Shown here: piece by piece, positions 56,662-64,000 of the stretch
Numbering within the stretch: position 1 is the stretch's first letter
Layout of the letters: every line of letters begins with the position of its first letter
Program-made: the position numbers and the translations under genes
The notes under the pieces: model-generated
Told to the model about the DNA's origin: nothing
Seen by the model: the letters and a program-made list of their open reading frames with translations, nothing else
Databases searched by the model: none
Source of the DNA: Treponema sp. UBA6367
GTDB lineage: Bacteria > Spirochaetota > Spirochaetia > Treponematales > Treponemataceae
NCBI GenBank assembly: GCA_002437725.1
Contig: DJRF01000025.1
Coordinates: 81,342 to 145,341 of the forward strand
Direction of reading: 5' to 3'
Length of the DNA: 64,000 bases

Positions 56662-58572
56662 CTACATTGACGCCAAAGCCGCCAATTCTTCCCACCTAGA
56701 ATACTTTGCATCCAAATCTGCGCTTACTTTTGAATACTCTTTGTTCAAAGTTTGAAAGTCAACGTTTCCGCCTTTAGAAAGCTGCCCTTCAAGTTCAGAT
56801 TTTTTTTCTTCAAGCTCAAGAATTTTGCCTTCCAGCTCTTCAAATTCCTTTTTTTCTTTAAAGGTCATCTTCCGCTTCGCATTAGAAGGCTGCGAAACTT
56901 CTTGCGTTATACTCTGCTGTTTTTTTTCTGCCTGATTTTTTTCCTTTTGCTTTTGCTCGCGGTATTCAATATATTCAGAGCATTTTCCTACAAAGCCAGA
57001 AATGCCGCCATCTTCTTCAAGAATAAAAAGAGAATCTGCGACTTTATCCATAAAGTAACGGTCGTGGCTAACAATCAAAAGGCAACCCTGATATTGCAAA
57101 AGAAAATCTTCCATTACGTTCATTGTAAAAATATCAAAGTCGTTTGTAGGCTCGTCTAGCACAAGAAAGTTTGGATTAGTCATCAAAAGCCGGATTAAAA
57201 ACAGACGTTTGCGCTCTCCTCCGCTCAAACTTGAAAGAGGCGAATGTTGTATTTTTCCTTCAAAACCAAATTCGTTCAAAAAAAGAGCGGCGCTCAAAGT
57301 TTTTCCGTCGGTACGAGTAATGTACTCGCCAGCTTCCTTTAAGTATTCAATTACAGTCTGATTCAAATCTTTAAATTGCGGATTTTGATTGTAATAGCCA
57401 AAAACAGTGTTCACTCCGCAGGTTACAGTTCCTGTATCTGGCGGAACAAGGCCTGTAACTATATTTAAAAAAGTTGACTTTCCAGAGCCGTTATCGCCAA
57501 AAACACCGATTCGCTGCCCTTTTGTAAATGTATAAGAAAAGTCCTTTATAACTGGAACATTTTGACCGCCTGAGCAAACGCCGCCTTTTGGATATGACTT
57601 TGAAATGTGCTCAAGCTCTAAAACCTTTCCGCCAAGCCTACGCCCTTGAACTTCAAAAGAAAATCCTTTTTCCTGCCTAAATTTTTCGCGGTTTATTAAT
57701 TGCATATCACGCTGAATTCGCGCTTTCGCCTTTGTTCCTCGAGCGCAAGGACCTCGCATAAGCCAGTCGCGTTCAAACCGCAAGATGCTTTCAATCCGTC
57801 TGTCTGTATTCTGCTGAATTTGAGCTTCGGTTTCTTTTTTTTCAAGGTAAGTTGAATAGTTTCCCTGATAGAGCTTTAAACGATGATTTGCAATTTCAAA
57901 AATATTGGTGCAAACTGCATCCAAAAAATAGCGGTCGTGGGTAACCATTAAAACCGTTCTGTCTGTATCGTGCAAATAGTTTTGGAGCCAGGTAATCGTA
58001 GAAATATCCAAATGGTTTGTAGGCTCGTCCAAAAGCAATAGCTTTGAATCTTCGACCAGAACTTGAGCAAGAGCAACTTTTTTTACCATTCCACCGCTGA
58101 GCTCGCCCATTTTTCTGTTCAAATCAGTAATTCCCAACGTAGAAAGAATTGAAGAAACTTGAGATTCATAGTTCCACAAATCTTTGTCTTCCATCTTTTT
58201 ATTCAATTCTTCATAACGCTTTTGCACGGAAGCACTTTCGCTTGTTGAAAGTTTTTGGCAGACTTCTAAAAAATCCTGAATTATCGCGAGTTTTGGAGAA
58301 GGGCTTTTAAAAATGTGCTCTTTTATTGTATCATTCGGCTCAAAAACAGGAGATTGCGGCAAAAAAGAAAGTCCTGCGCTGCGGTTTATTACCACAGTTC
58401 CTTCATCGGGAGCTAGAACACCTGCAATTGTGTTCAATAAAGTGGATTTTCCAGAGCCGTTGCGCCCAATTAAAGCGGCTTTTTCGCCGTAGTCCAAACC
58501 AAAAGTTACTTCTGTAAAAAGAGGTTCTTCCCTTCCTATTTTTGAAACATTGTTTACCGAAAGTATATTCAT
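56662..58572 (-). CDS. ABC-F ATPase (Uup/EttA-type)
   Basis: A 636-residue ABC-F protein: two ATP-binding domains without membrane parts. Domain 1 has GRNGSGKST, the signature LSGGMVKK and LLLDEPTNHLD; domain 2 has GDNGSGKST, LSGGERKR and LVLDEPTNDFD. The long inter-domain linker (about 250-320) contains RFERDWLMRGPCARGTKAKA. The C-terminal coiled coil (about 540-636) is the Uup type. These factors act on the ribosome to relieve stalls, and Uup also affects transposon excision; both ATP sites are intact here. Nothing points to an antibiotic-resistance role. Confidence 0.92.
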   Translation of the reverse strand: MNILSVNNVSKIGREEPLFTEVTFGLDYGEKAALIGRNGSGKSTLLNTIAGVLAPDEGTVVINRSAGLSFLPQSPVFEPNDTIKEHIFKSPSPKLAIIQDFLEVCQKLSTSESASVQKRYEELNKKMEDKDLWNYESQVSSILSTLGITDLNRKMGELSGGMVKKVALAQVLVEDSKLLLLDEPTNHLDISTITWLQNYLHDTDRTVLMVTHDRYFLDAVCTNIFEIANHRLKLYQGNYSTYLEKKETEAQIQQNTDRRIESILRFERDWLMRGPCARGTKAKARIQRDMQLINREKFRQEKGFSFEVQGRRLGGKVLELEHISKSYPKGGVCSGGQNVPVIKDFSYTFTKGQRIGVFGDNGSGKSTFLNIVTGLVPPDTGTVTCGVNTVFGYYNQNPQFKDLNQTVIEYLKEAGEYITRTDGKTLSAALFLNEFGFEGKIQHSPLSSLSGGERKRLFLIRLLMTNPNFLVLDEPTNDFDIFTMNVMEDFLLQYQGCLLIVSHDRYFMDKVADSLFILEEDGGISGFVGKCSEYIEYREQKQKEKNQAEKKQQSITQEVSQPSNAKRKMTFKEKKEFEELEGKILELEEKKSELEGQLSKGGNVDFQTLNKEYSKVSADLDAKYSRWEELAALASM

Positions 58573-58589
58573 TTTTTTCTATACAAAAA

Positions 58590-59117
58590 CTACTGCCAAG
58601 ATTCGTAAAGCCACATGGAATCTGGATAATAGTTCATAAAAAGTTCCTTTACGTCTTCTTTTTCAGCCCCGAAAGAAAGATGGCACATTCGAGTCTGCGC
58701 GTTGCTTGTTATAATAAATTTACCCAATGAATAAGCTCCATATCCAATATCGATTAAAGAATCCATATCAGTATCCGAAAAGGAAAATTCTATTTTCCAG
58801 GAGCGTTCATTTTCAAAAAAATCGGCGCTTACTTTTTTTACAAAGTACATACCCGGCTCAACATTGGATTTTATGAGTTCGCCACGATAATTGCTTGTCA
58901 TTGTATATGTTTTTCCAGTTTTATAGTTTTCCAGAACAACTGTAATTCCATTCTTTTGACTTTTTTGTCCGTAAAAATAATCATCTGGAACGATTTCCGC
59001 ATAGCCGTAAAACATTGCAACATTCTTTTGCGAAGGTTCTGGAATCGACGCGCAGCTTGTAAAAACAAGAGCAACAACACAGATAAGCTCAAAAAACTTT
59101 TTCTTAATAACTTTCAT
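58590..59117 (-). CDS. Small lipoprotein, unknown function
   Basis: A 175-residue lipoprotein with a signal peptide ending at the lipobox FTSC (about Cys 22), followed by SIPEPSQKN. The body is beta-rich (VVLENYKTGKTYTMTSNYRG, YFVKKVSADFFENERSW) and resembles a carboxypeptidase-regulatory or lipocalin-like fold, without a firm match. A GGAGTT site lies before the ATG. A GTTTGC hairpin repeat (59138-59158) lies just upstream. The ABC-F gene follows downstream in the same orientation; function unknown. Confidence 0.7.
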   Translation of the reverse strand: MKVIKKKFFELICVVALVFTSCASIPEPSQKNVAMFYGYAEIVPDDYFYGQKSQKNGITVVLENYKTGKTYTMTSNYRGELIKSNVEPGMYFVKKVSADFFENERSWKIEFSFSDTDMDSLIDIGYGAYSLGKFIITSNAQTRMCHLSFGAEKEDVKELFMNYYPDSMWLYESWQ

Positions 59118-59137
59118 AAAATTTTAACTCCTATAAG

Positions 59138-59158
59138 AAAGTTTGCAACGCAAACTTT
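59138..59158. repeat. Copy of the GTTTGC-AAC-GCAAAC hairpin repeat
   Basis: AAAGTTTGC-AAC-GCAAACTTT: a perfect 9-bp stem with a 3-base loop, the same 21 bases as at 47592. It lies between two minus-strand exported-protein genes, a few bases past one stop. Confidence 0.75.
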
Positions 59159-59163
59159 TTAAG

Positions 59164-59865
59164 CTATTCTATTTTTCTAGGTACAAAGTACCAAAAAGGT
59201 GCGGGATAGATTTGCGCTTTTCCAGTTGCAATTGCGGTTTCCGGAGAAAGCGGATATTCATTTTCGAGCATTTGCGAATAAGTTTTTTCGCCCGTTATGT
59301 ACCACAACGTTAGAAGAACTGCTGGCTTTTGGATTTGCATTGAAGGGATTTCCAAATACGCTTTTAGCATGGCGACTGGTTCAATTGTCTGTTCATAAGT
59401 TTCTGCGCCGCTCAATGCGCACCATTGGTCGTAAAGTTTTACAGTCGCTTGAATTTCCTCGCTTTTTGAATTGCGAACTGCGGAATTAAGCCAGTTTTTT
59501 GCATTTTCGTAGTCGCCGGCACTTAAGGCGCATCGAACAGCGTCAATTACAAGCCGTTCGCTAGATTTTTTAGGCATACCTTCAGCATTGCCGGCTGTAA
59601 TGCCAGCTGCGATTGAATAAGACTTCTGGGCATCTGCATAAAGAGCCATTGCTTCTTGCAAAGTTCCCAAAAAAGCATAGGCAGCCTTTTTTTCCGCTGG
59701 AACGGATATATTTCCTATAACAGACTGAATATACTTTACAGCATCTTCAGGATTTTCTTTTAGGACTGCCTGTTCAGACATTTTTTTTGCAGTAAGTTCT
59801 TGCGCAAAAAGCAAATTTGATAAAGCCAATGAAAAAGCGATAAGAACAAATATTTTTATTTTCAT
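59164..59865 (-). CDS. Exported helical protein, TPR-like, unknown function
   Basis: A 233-residue protein with a signal peptide (about 1-22, cleavage near LLFAQ). The mature part is helical and Ala-rich with two-helix units (AAYAFLGTLQEAMALYADAQ, DYENAKNWLNSAVRN, AMLKAYLEI) typical of TPR-like solenoids. The ATG at 59865 overlaps the upstream LapA-like stop (ATGA) and has AGGA 8 bases before it, which decides it against the frame opening at 59874. It is translationally coupled to the LapA-like gene. Function unknown. Confidence 0.72.
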   Translation of the reverse strand: MKIKIFVLIAFSLALSNLLFAQELTAKKMSEQAVLKENPEDAVKYIQSVIGNISVPAEKKAAYAFLGTLQEAMALYADAQKSYSIAAGITAGNAEGMPKKSSERLVIDAVRCALSAGDYENAKNWLNSAVRNSKSEEIQATVKLYDQWCALSGAETYEQTIEPVAMLKAYLEIPSMQIQKPAVLLTLWYITGEKTYSQMLENEYPLSPETAIATGKAQIYPAPFWYFVPRKIE

Positions 59866-60281
59866 ACAGGACATCCTGTTTCTGCCTGAGAAGAAATTGC
59901 TTCTTCAGAAGGATTTTCGCTCTTTTCTTTTAGAGGCTCTTTTTCTAAAGATTCTGCCACGTTTTTTTCAGCGTTTTGGGAAGTTGAATTTTGTTTTTCT
60001 TCTGCTTTTTTAGAATCTTTTTTTTGCTTGATTTCTGCTTTTTTTAGTTTTTCAGCAATTTTCTTTTCAAGCTTGCCTTTTCTTGCGGACTTATTAATAA
60101 AAGCAAACGGCAAAGTTACAATTACGCCAGCCACAAAAGAAATTATAATCGTTAAAAAAACTGGAACCTGCGAAAATGTGTGAAATAAAACATTTACATC
60201 GCATTTGTTATCAAGATTAAATCCTGCAAAAAAGGCTAACACAACTACGCAAATAATTGAAATAATCAGTTTTACAATCAT
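59862..60281 (-). CDS. LapA-domain membrane protein
   Basis: A 139-residue protein with two membrane helices (about 1-22 and 38-62), the LapA/DUF1049 layout, then a long charged Lys/Glu-rich cytosolic tail (about 70-139) likely to form a coiled coil. In enterics LapA-type proteins act in lipopolysaccharide assembly with LapB; spirochetes like Treponema lack LPS, so the role differs. The ATG at 60281 has GAGGTG before it. It lies between miaB (29 bases upstream) and the coupled TPR-like gene. Confidence 0.72.
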   Translation of the reverse strand: MIVKLIISIICVVVLAFFAGFNLDNKCDVNVLFHTFSQVPVFLTIIISFVAGVIVTLPFAFINKSARKGKLEKKIAEKLKKAEIKQKKDSKKAEEKQNSTSQNAEKNVAESLEKEPLKEKSENPSEEAISSQAETGCPV

Positions 60282-60310
60282 AAACACCTCTTAAATTATT
60301 TTTTGACCTG

Positions 60311-61699
60311 CTAATTTACAACAGTTCCTCGATATGTGTGTCCGCTAAGCTCGTCAAGATGAACCGTTAAAAATTTCCCAATCATATTTTTTTCTGCTGG
60401 AAAGGCAACTTTTTCATTGCGGGCAGTTTTTCCTAGAAGCTCGTTTTTATTATCGCGGCTAACACTTTCTGCAAGAACCTGCACAGTTTGCCCGACATTT
60501 TTCTGCATTTCTTCCTGTGTAATTACAAGTTGCAAATCGATAACTCTTTGCAGGCGTTCGCTCTTTACTTCCGCTGGCAATTGCTTCATTTTTGCAGCCG
60601 GCGTTCCTTCCCTAGGATTATAGTAGTACATCATTGCAGATTCGTATCGAACCTTTTTCATTAAATCTAAGGTCTGCTCAACGTCTTGTTCAGTTTCGCC
60701 AGGAAATCCCATCATAATGTCAGTGGTAAGGGAGACATCTGGAATAGCTTTTTTTATGCGTTCAACAAGCTCAAGATACTGTTCGCGAGTGTAATGTCGG
60801 TTCATAGCTTTTAATACGGCGGTCGAGCCGTTTTGAACAGGAAGATGTATGTGATGGCAAAGAACTTTTTCCTTTGCAATAACTTCAATAACAGAATCGC
60901 TAAAGTCTTTTGGATGGCTAGAAGTAAAACGTACCCAGCCAATAGAAGAATTTGCTTTTTTTAGGTGATTTGCAATTATTTGAAGCAGAGCCGCAAAATC
61001 TGTGTCGTTGCCGTCGGAATCTTTTCCGTGATAGGAATTTACATTTTGACCTAGCAAGGTTACATCGCGGACTCCATACCCATTTAAGGTATCAAGCTCT
61101 TTTAAAATATCTTCAACCGGACGGCTAATCTCTCTTCCGCGAACGTAAGGAACTATGCAATATGTGCAAAAGTTATTGCAGCCGTGCATTATTGGAACAA
61201 AGCAGCCAAAGTTGCCCTGCTCGTAAGAAACTGGCGCAAACTTGTACTGCTCAGTGTCATCAGGAATAAAAGCTGGACGGCCTTCTTCAACCGCATCTAT
61301 TATTTCGCCAAAATGATGCTTTGCATAAGTGCCCACAACGTAATCGATGCAAGGCCAGTCCTTTTTTACAGAATCTAAAAGACGCTCCGCCATGCAGCCC
61401 ATAAAAACAAGAGTGAGAGGCTTTGGCCCATCTTTTGCGTACTCTGCAGCATCCTCTAACAATTTTATTTTTGCGTCAGGTTTACATTCGCGAACTTTTT
61501 TTAACCCTGTAAACCAGCCTAATCTTCCAATAATTCTATCTTCTGCAGTTTTTCGAATGGAGCAAGTATTTATTATAATCATATCGCTCAACTGAATGTT
61601 GCCTGCCTTTTTCCAGCCTCTAGAAATAAGAAGCTGTTCAACGGCGGCACTTTCTGCAACATTCATTTCGCAGCCATAAGTTTCAAAAAAATAGGTCAT
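60311..61699 (-). CDS. miaB: MiaB, tRNA-2-methylthio-N6-dimethylallyladenosine synthase
   Basis: MiaB methylthiolates isopentenyl-adenosine 37 in tRNAs reading U-starting codons. The 462-residue product has an N-terminal cluster domain with FETYGCEMNVAESA, INTCSIRKTAEDR and MGCMAERL (three Cys for the auxiliary cluster). The radical SAM core carries HGCNNFCTYCIVPYVRGRE (about 155-175), and the C-terminal TRAM domain lies at about 390-455. The YGCEMN and CxxRxxAE-type motifs and RGREISRP favour MiaB over RimO. ATG 61699 and a TTG two codons earlier are both possible starts, with weak ribosome sites. First gene of a minus-strand run with the LapA-like gene. Confidence 0.95.
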   Translation of the reverse strand: MTYFFETYGCEMNVAESAAVEQLLISRGWKKAGNIQLSDMIIINTCSIRKTAEDRIIGRLGWFTGLKKVRECKPDAKIKLLEDAAEYAKDGPKPLTLVFMGCMAERLLDSVKKDWPCIDYVVGTYAKHHFGEIIDAVEEGRPAFIPDDTEQYKFAPVSYEQGNFGCFVPIMHGCNNFCTYCIVPYVRGREISRPVEDILKELDTLNGYGVRDVTLLGQNVNSYHGKDSDGNDTDFAALLQIIANHLKKANSSIGWVRFTSSHPKDFSDSVIEVIAKEKVLCHHIHLPVQNGSTAVLKAMNRHYTREQYLELVERIKKAIPDVSLTTDIMMGFPGETEQDVEQTLDLMKKVRYESAMMYYYNPREGTPAAKMKQLPAEVKSERLQRVIDLQLVITQEEMQKNVGQTVQVLAESVSRDNKNELLGKTARNEKVAFPAEKNMIGKFLTVHLDELSGHTYRGTVVN

Positions 61700-61781
61700 A
61701 CTCAAATTATAATAAAAATAGCCGTTATTCTCAACAAGATTTCAAATTAAAGCCCTAAAGTCGGAATAAAAAAGAACAAAA

Positions 61782-61814
61782 AAAACTTCGGGGACGGACT
61801 ATCCTCGAAGTTTT
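61782..61814 (-). terminator. Rho-independent terminator after the porin-like gene
   Basis: On the minus strand AAAACTTCG (61814-61806) pairs with CGAAGTTTT (61790-61782), extended by AGG/CCC-type pairs in the loop, followed by a T-rich run. It lies 40 bases past the porin stop. Confidence 0.8.
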
Positions 61815-61853
61815 AGGCGATTAGATTTTCAGTTCGAAAGCCGGGCTTTCAGT

Positions 61854-62867
61854 TTATTTTTTAGAAAGCTTGTATTTCCAGCTAAATGGAATTGAAAGAC
61901 CTGCAAATCCATCTGCATCAAAAGCGGTGCGAACTCCCAATGTAAATGTTCCTACATTTGTCTTGTATTCTCCGTAAGGATAAAGAACAAATCTGTTGTC
62001 TTCGTCGGATTCCAAGCCGTGCCTTACATCAGCTTTTAGGCTCAAATCAAGGTCATCTAAAGGCGCGTAAGAAACTGCCAATGCTATATAGTATGGAATT
62101 CCGTCCTGTGCATAAGCGTCTCCGCTTCCGTCGCCTTTTATATTATTTAGACCAATCTGCATATCGCTTGCCAAAAACCATCCTGAATCGCCAAAGTCGT
62201 AAGAATAACTAACTTGCAATGCGTGTTCAGTTGATGGCAAATAATCATCATTATTGTAGTTGTAAACATAACCTGCGTTCAATGTAAGATTTTTTACAAT
62301 ATTAAGCCCTGCAAAATAGCCGAAACTTACAGATTTTTCAGTTACATCTTGAGCTGTAAAACCTACATTAAATATATCTTTTTGAGAATAAAGCAACCCG
62401 AAATTCAAATTAAGGCGGCTTTCAGCGGCAACTGCAGTTGAAAACTTGAAGCCTGCAATATCAAGAACAACGCCTGCACCGTCATTGTCAGCAAGTTTTC
62501 CGTAACTAACTACGTCGTCATTTGCAAGAAGAGAAGCTGAAGGAATTGCCCACTTTGAAAAGAATTTGTTTCCGCCAATAAAATTCAAAAATTCAACTGG
62601 ACGAAGATTTACATATCCTGAAAGTGAAAGTTTACTTGTAATATCCAATCTTATTCTGGAATCGAGTTTTTCAGAAGCAACATCCAACTGAACTCTGTCG
62701 CCAACACTTACAGCTTGCTTGTTAAAATCCTTGTCGAAAACTAAAAAGTCATCAGCCTTTGTGTTGTCCGAATCGCCACCAAAAGTATTTGACAAAGAGA
62801 CAGACTGCGCAAACGCGCCAGCAAGAAAACCAAGAAGCACCACTGTCGCAATAAAATGTTTTTTCAT
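61854..62867 (-). CDS. Outer-membrane beta-barrel (porin-like) protein
   Basis: A 337-residue exported protein with a signal peptide (about 1-20, cleavage after AGAFA). Its body is a run of amphipathic beta strands: RIRLDITSKLSLSGYVNLRP, YVYNYNNDD, then LDLSLKADVRHG and GTFTLGVRTAFDADGF. The C-terminus ends IPFSWKYKLSKK, without the terminal Phe usual for BamA substrates. The design suggests a major porin of a Treponema outer membrane; the solute is unknown. GAGG lies before the ATG, and a CTGATTG/CAATCAG stem (62885-62918) sits in the leader. It is not related to Msp or Tpr by any motif I can see. Confidence 0.8.
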   Translation of the reverse strand: MKKHFIATVVLLGFLAGAFAQSVSLSNTFGGDSDNTKADDFLVFDKDFNKQAVSVGDRVQLDVASEKLDSRIRLDITSKLSLSGYVNLRPVEFLNFIGGNKFFSKWAIPSASLLANDDVVSYGKLADNDGAGVVLDIAGFKFSTAVAAESRLNLNFGLLYSQKDIFNVGFTAQDVTEKSVSFGYFAGLNIVKNLTLNAGYVYNYNNDDYLPSTEHALQVSYSYDFGDSGWFLASDMQIGLNNIKGDGSGDAYAQDGIPYYIALAVSYAPLDDLDLSLKADVRHGLESDEDNRFVLYPYGEYKTNVGTFTLGVRTAFDADGFAGLSIPFSWKYKLSKK

Positions 62868-63005
62868 AATTTTACCTCTTTTTTCTGATTGCTTTAATGT
62901 TTTTTTACAAACAATCAGTTTATGTCTGAACTATAAAAGTTTTTTGTTTGTTTTTAATGGAATATTTGCAAACAAAACGTAAAACTTTGTGAAATTTAAG
63001 CAAAA

Positions 63006-63644
63006 CTATCGTTTAAATTGTCCTGTAATAGAAAAGATTGCCCATTCGGCGATATTTGTGGCATGGTCGCCAATTCGTTCAAAGTATTTGGCAATCATCA
63101 AGTAATCCAAAATTTGCTCTCCGTTTTCAGATTTTTTTATTTCGCTTACCAAGCTTGTTTTTACAGAATAGAACAAGTCATCAACAATATCGTCCTGAGC
63201 AATAACTGCAAGAGCCTTTGAAACATCTTTAGAAATATACGCTTCTAGGCTATTGTGAAGCATACTGATAACTTCTGCAGACATTTTATTGATATTTTCA
63301 AGGCCATTGTACTTAAAATCTGGCAATTTGATTATTAAATCCGCAATATCCGAGGCGTGATCGCCAATCCGTTCCATATCTGTTACCATTTTTAATGCCG
63401 ATGTAATAACTCTAAGATCGCCTGCAACTGGCTGCTGCTGAAGCAAAAGTTTTATGCACTGCTGTTCAATTTCTCTTTCTTTAGAATCGATTGCATCATC
63501 GTTCTTCATTATTGCATACGCAGAATCGCAATTTTTTTCTGCTAAAGCAAGGACTGTCTGCTGTATTGCAACTTCGATAAGTTTTCCCATGGAAATAAGG
63601 TTTTCGTTTAAACTTGAAAGCTCTTCTTTGTATTTTTCTCTCAT
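63006..63644 (-). CDS. phoU: PhoU, phosphate-transport regulator
   Basis: A 212-residue all-helical protein made of two PhoU three-helix units. The repeated metal-binding patterns are KMVTDMERIGDHASDIADLI (about 87-106) and IAKYFERIGDHATNIAEWA (about 183-201). PhoU binds the Pst importer and the PhoR-type sensor and shuts down phosphate uptake when phosphate is plentiful. It follows pstB, the usual end of pst operons. The only sequence between them is a GTTTGC hairpin repeat. The start ATG at 63644 has a weak AGAGG-like site. Confidence 0.95.
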   Translation of the reverse strand: MREKYKEELSSLNENLISMGKLIEVAIQQTVLALAEKNCDSAYAIMKNDDAIDSKEREIEQQCIKLLLQQQPVAGDLRVITSALKMVTDMERIGDHASDIADLIIKLPDFKYNGLENINKMSAEVISMLHNSLEAYISKDVSKALAVIAQDDIVDDLFYSVKTSLVSEIKKSENGEQILDYLMIAKYFERIGDHATNIAEWAIFSITGQFKR

Positions 63645-63703
63645 TTTATTTTCCTCAACAAGCTAAAAATATTCAGTTTACGCATATTTTAAATATAAAA
63701 ATG

Positions 63704-63718
63704 GTTTGCAACGCAAAC
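63704..63718. repeat. Copy of the GTTTGC-AAC-GCAAAC hairpin repeat
   Basis: GTTTGC-AAC-GCAAAC plus CTTTTC, a 6-bp stem, between pstB and phoU within what should be one transcript. Confidence 0.65.
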
Positions 63719-63735
63719 TTTTCAAAAGACTTAAA

Positions 63736-64000
63736 TCAACCAAATCTTCCTGAAATGTATTCTTCGGTTTTTGCACATTTTGGCATAGAGAATATTTGCT
63801 CTGTATCTCCTGTTTCTATAATTTCTCCTAAAAGGAAGAATACTGTTTTATCTGAAATACGAACCGCTTGCTGCATATTATGAGTAACAATTACGATTGT
63901 GTATTTTTCTTTTAGCTGCATTACGCAGTCTTCAATTTTAGAAGTTGAAATAGGATCCAGCGCAGATGTAGGCTCGTCCATAAGAAGGACATCTGGCTGA
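63736..64000 (-). CDS. pstB: PstB, phosphate ABC importer ATP-binding protein (partial)
   Basis: Only the last 87 codons are visible; the gene continues past the right edge. The fragment begins within SQPDVLLMDEPTSALDP (Walker B and D-loop), followed by the switch His in VIVTHNMQQAVRISDKTVFF and the C-terminal LGEIIETGDTEQIFSMPKCA, TEEYISGRFG typical of PstB. PstB drives ATP-dependent phosphate import through PstA and PstC, which should lie beyond the edge. phoU follows 91 bases downstream. Confidence 0.93.
   Translation of the reverse strand, partial: QPDVLLMDEPTSALDPISTSKIEDCVMQLKEKYTIVIVTHNMQQAVRISDKTVFFLLGEIIETGDTEQIFSMPKCAKTEEYISGRFG

Overview
The window looks like chromosome from a host-associated Treponema-type spirochete. 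It is A+T-rich and encodes a spirochaetal/mitochondrial-type EF-G (spdEFG1-like), a class I lysyl-tRNA synthetase, flagellar and chemotaxis genes, PnrA/TmpC-type BMP lipoprotein transport genes and many lipoproteins. There are no phage genes, insertion sequences with a transposase, or CRISPR arrays.

Layout. 1-7 kb (minus strand): ftsH, a LolA-like carrier, a RodZ-like HTH membrane protein, rimO, and a UvrD-type helicase that runs in frame, at the window edge, into Mfd-like sequence. 7-8.5 kb (plus): fliS, an flgN-like chaperone gene and folA. 8.6-16 kb: a CDF metal exporter, a membrane-anchored nuclease, a G+C-rich trpB2, and a TPP-riboswitch-controlled thiamine importer (thiB-thiP-thiQ). 16.3-25 kb: polA-coaE-SPOR protein, a barrel-like protein, spdEFG1 and a RecA-like ATPase. 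26-30.4 kb: a purine-nucleoside-type BMP lipoprotein with its ABC ATPase and two permeases. 30.5-35 kb: a lipoprotein behind a poly-G promoter spacer, tRNA-Val, hflX, a FliL-like protein and an ECF sigma operon. 35-44 kb: a LysM/M23 peptidase, rlmE, a prenyl synthase, a TPR protein, an RseC-like protein, cheB, cheR and an MCP. 44-53 kb: lysS (class I), a DUF4349 lipoprotein, a GH13 enzyme under a double palindromic operator, a lipoprotein with a coding poly-G tract, putP and a DUF2975/HTH pair. 53-64 kb: an FAD oxidoreductase, a radical SAM protein, an ABC-F protein, two small exported proteins, miaB, a beta-barrel porin, phoU and the 3' part of pstB.

The most unusual feature is a family of dispersed intergenic elements. 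Five full copies are about 200 bp; several are internally deleted, down to about 44 bp. They have inverted terminal repeats and two complementary arms, and form one large imperfect palindrome with small internal hairpins. Paired positions change together between copies, so the fold rather than the exact sequence seems to be kept. The copies concentrate between 33 and 52.5 kb, in convergent, divergent and tandem gaps.

Two lipoprotein genes carry homopolymeric G tracts: nine G inside a promoter spacer, and eight G just before a signal peptide. Either tract could switch expression by slippage. A second small repeat family (GTTTGC-AAC-GCAAAC hairpin) recurs in at least four intergenic gaps.

All functional calls rest on motifs and family resemblance read by eye; no database search was run.
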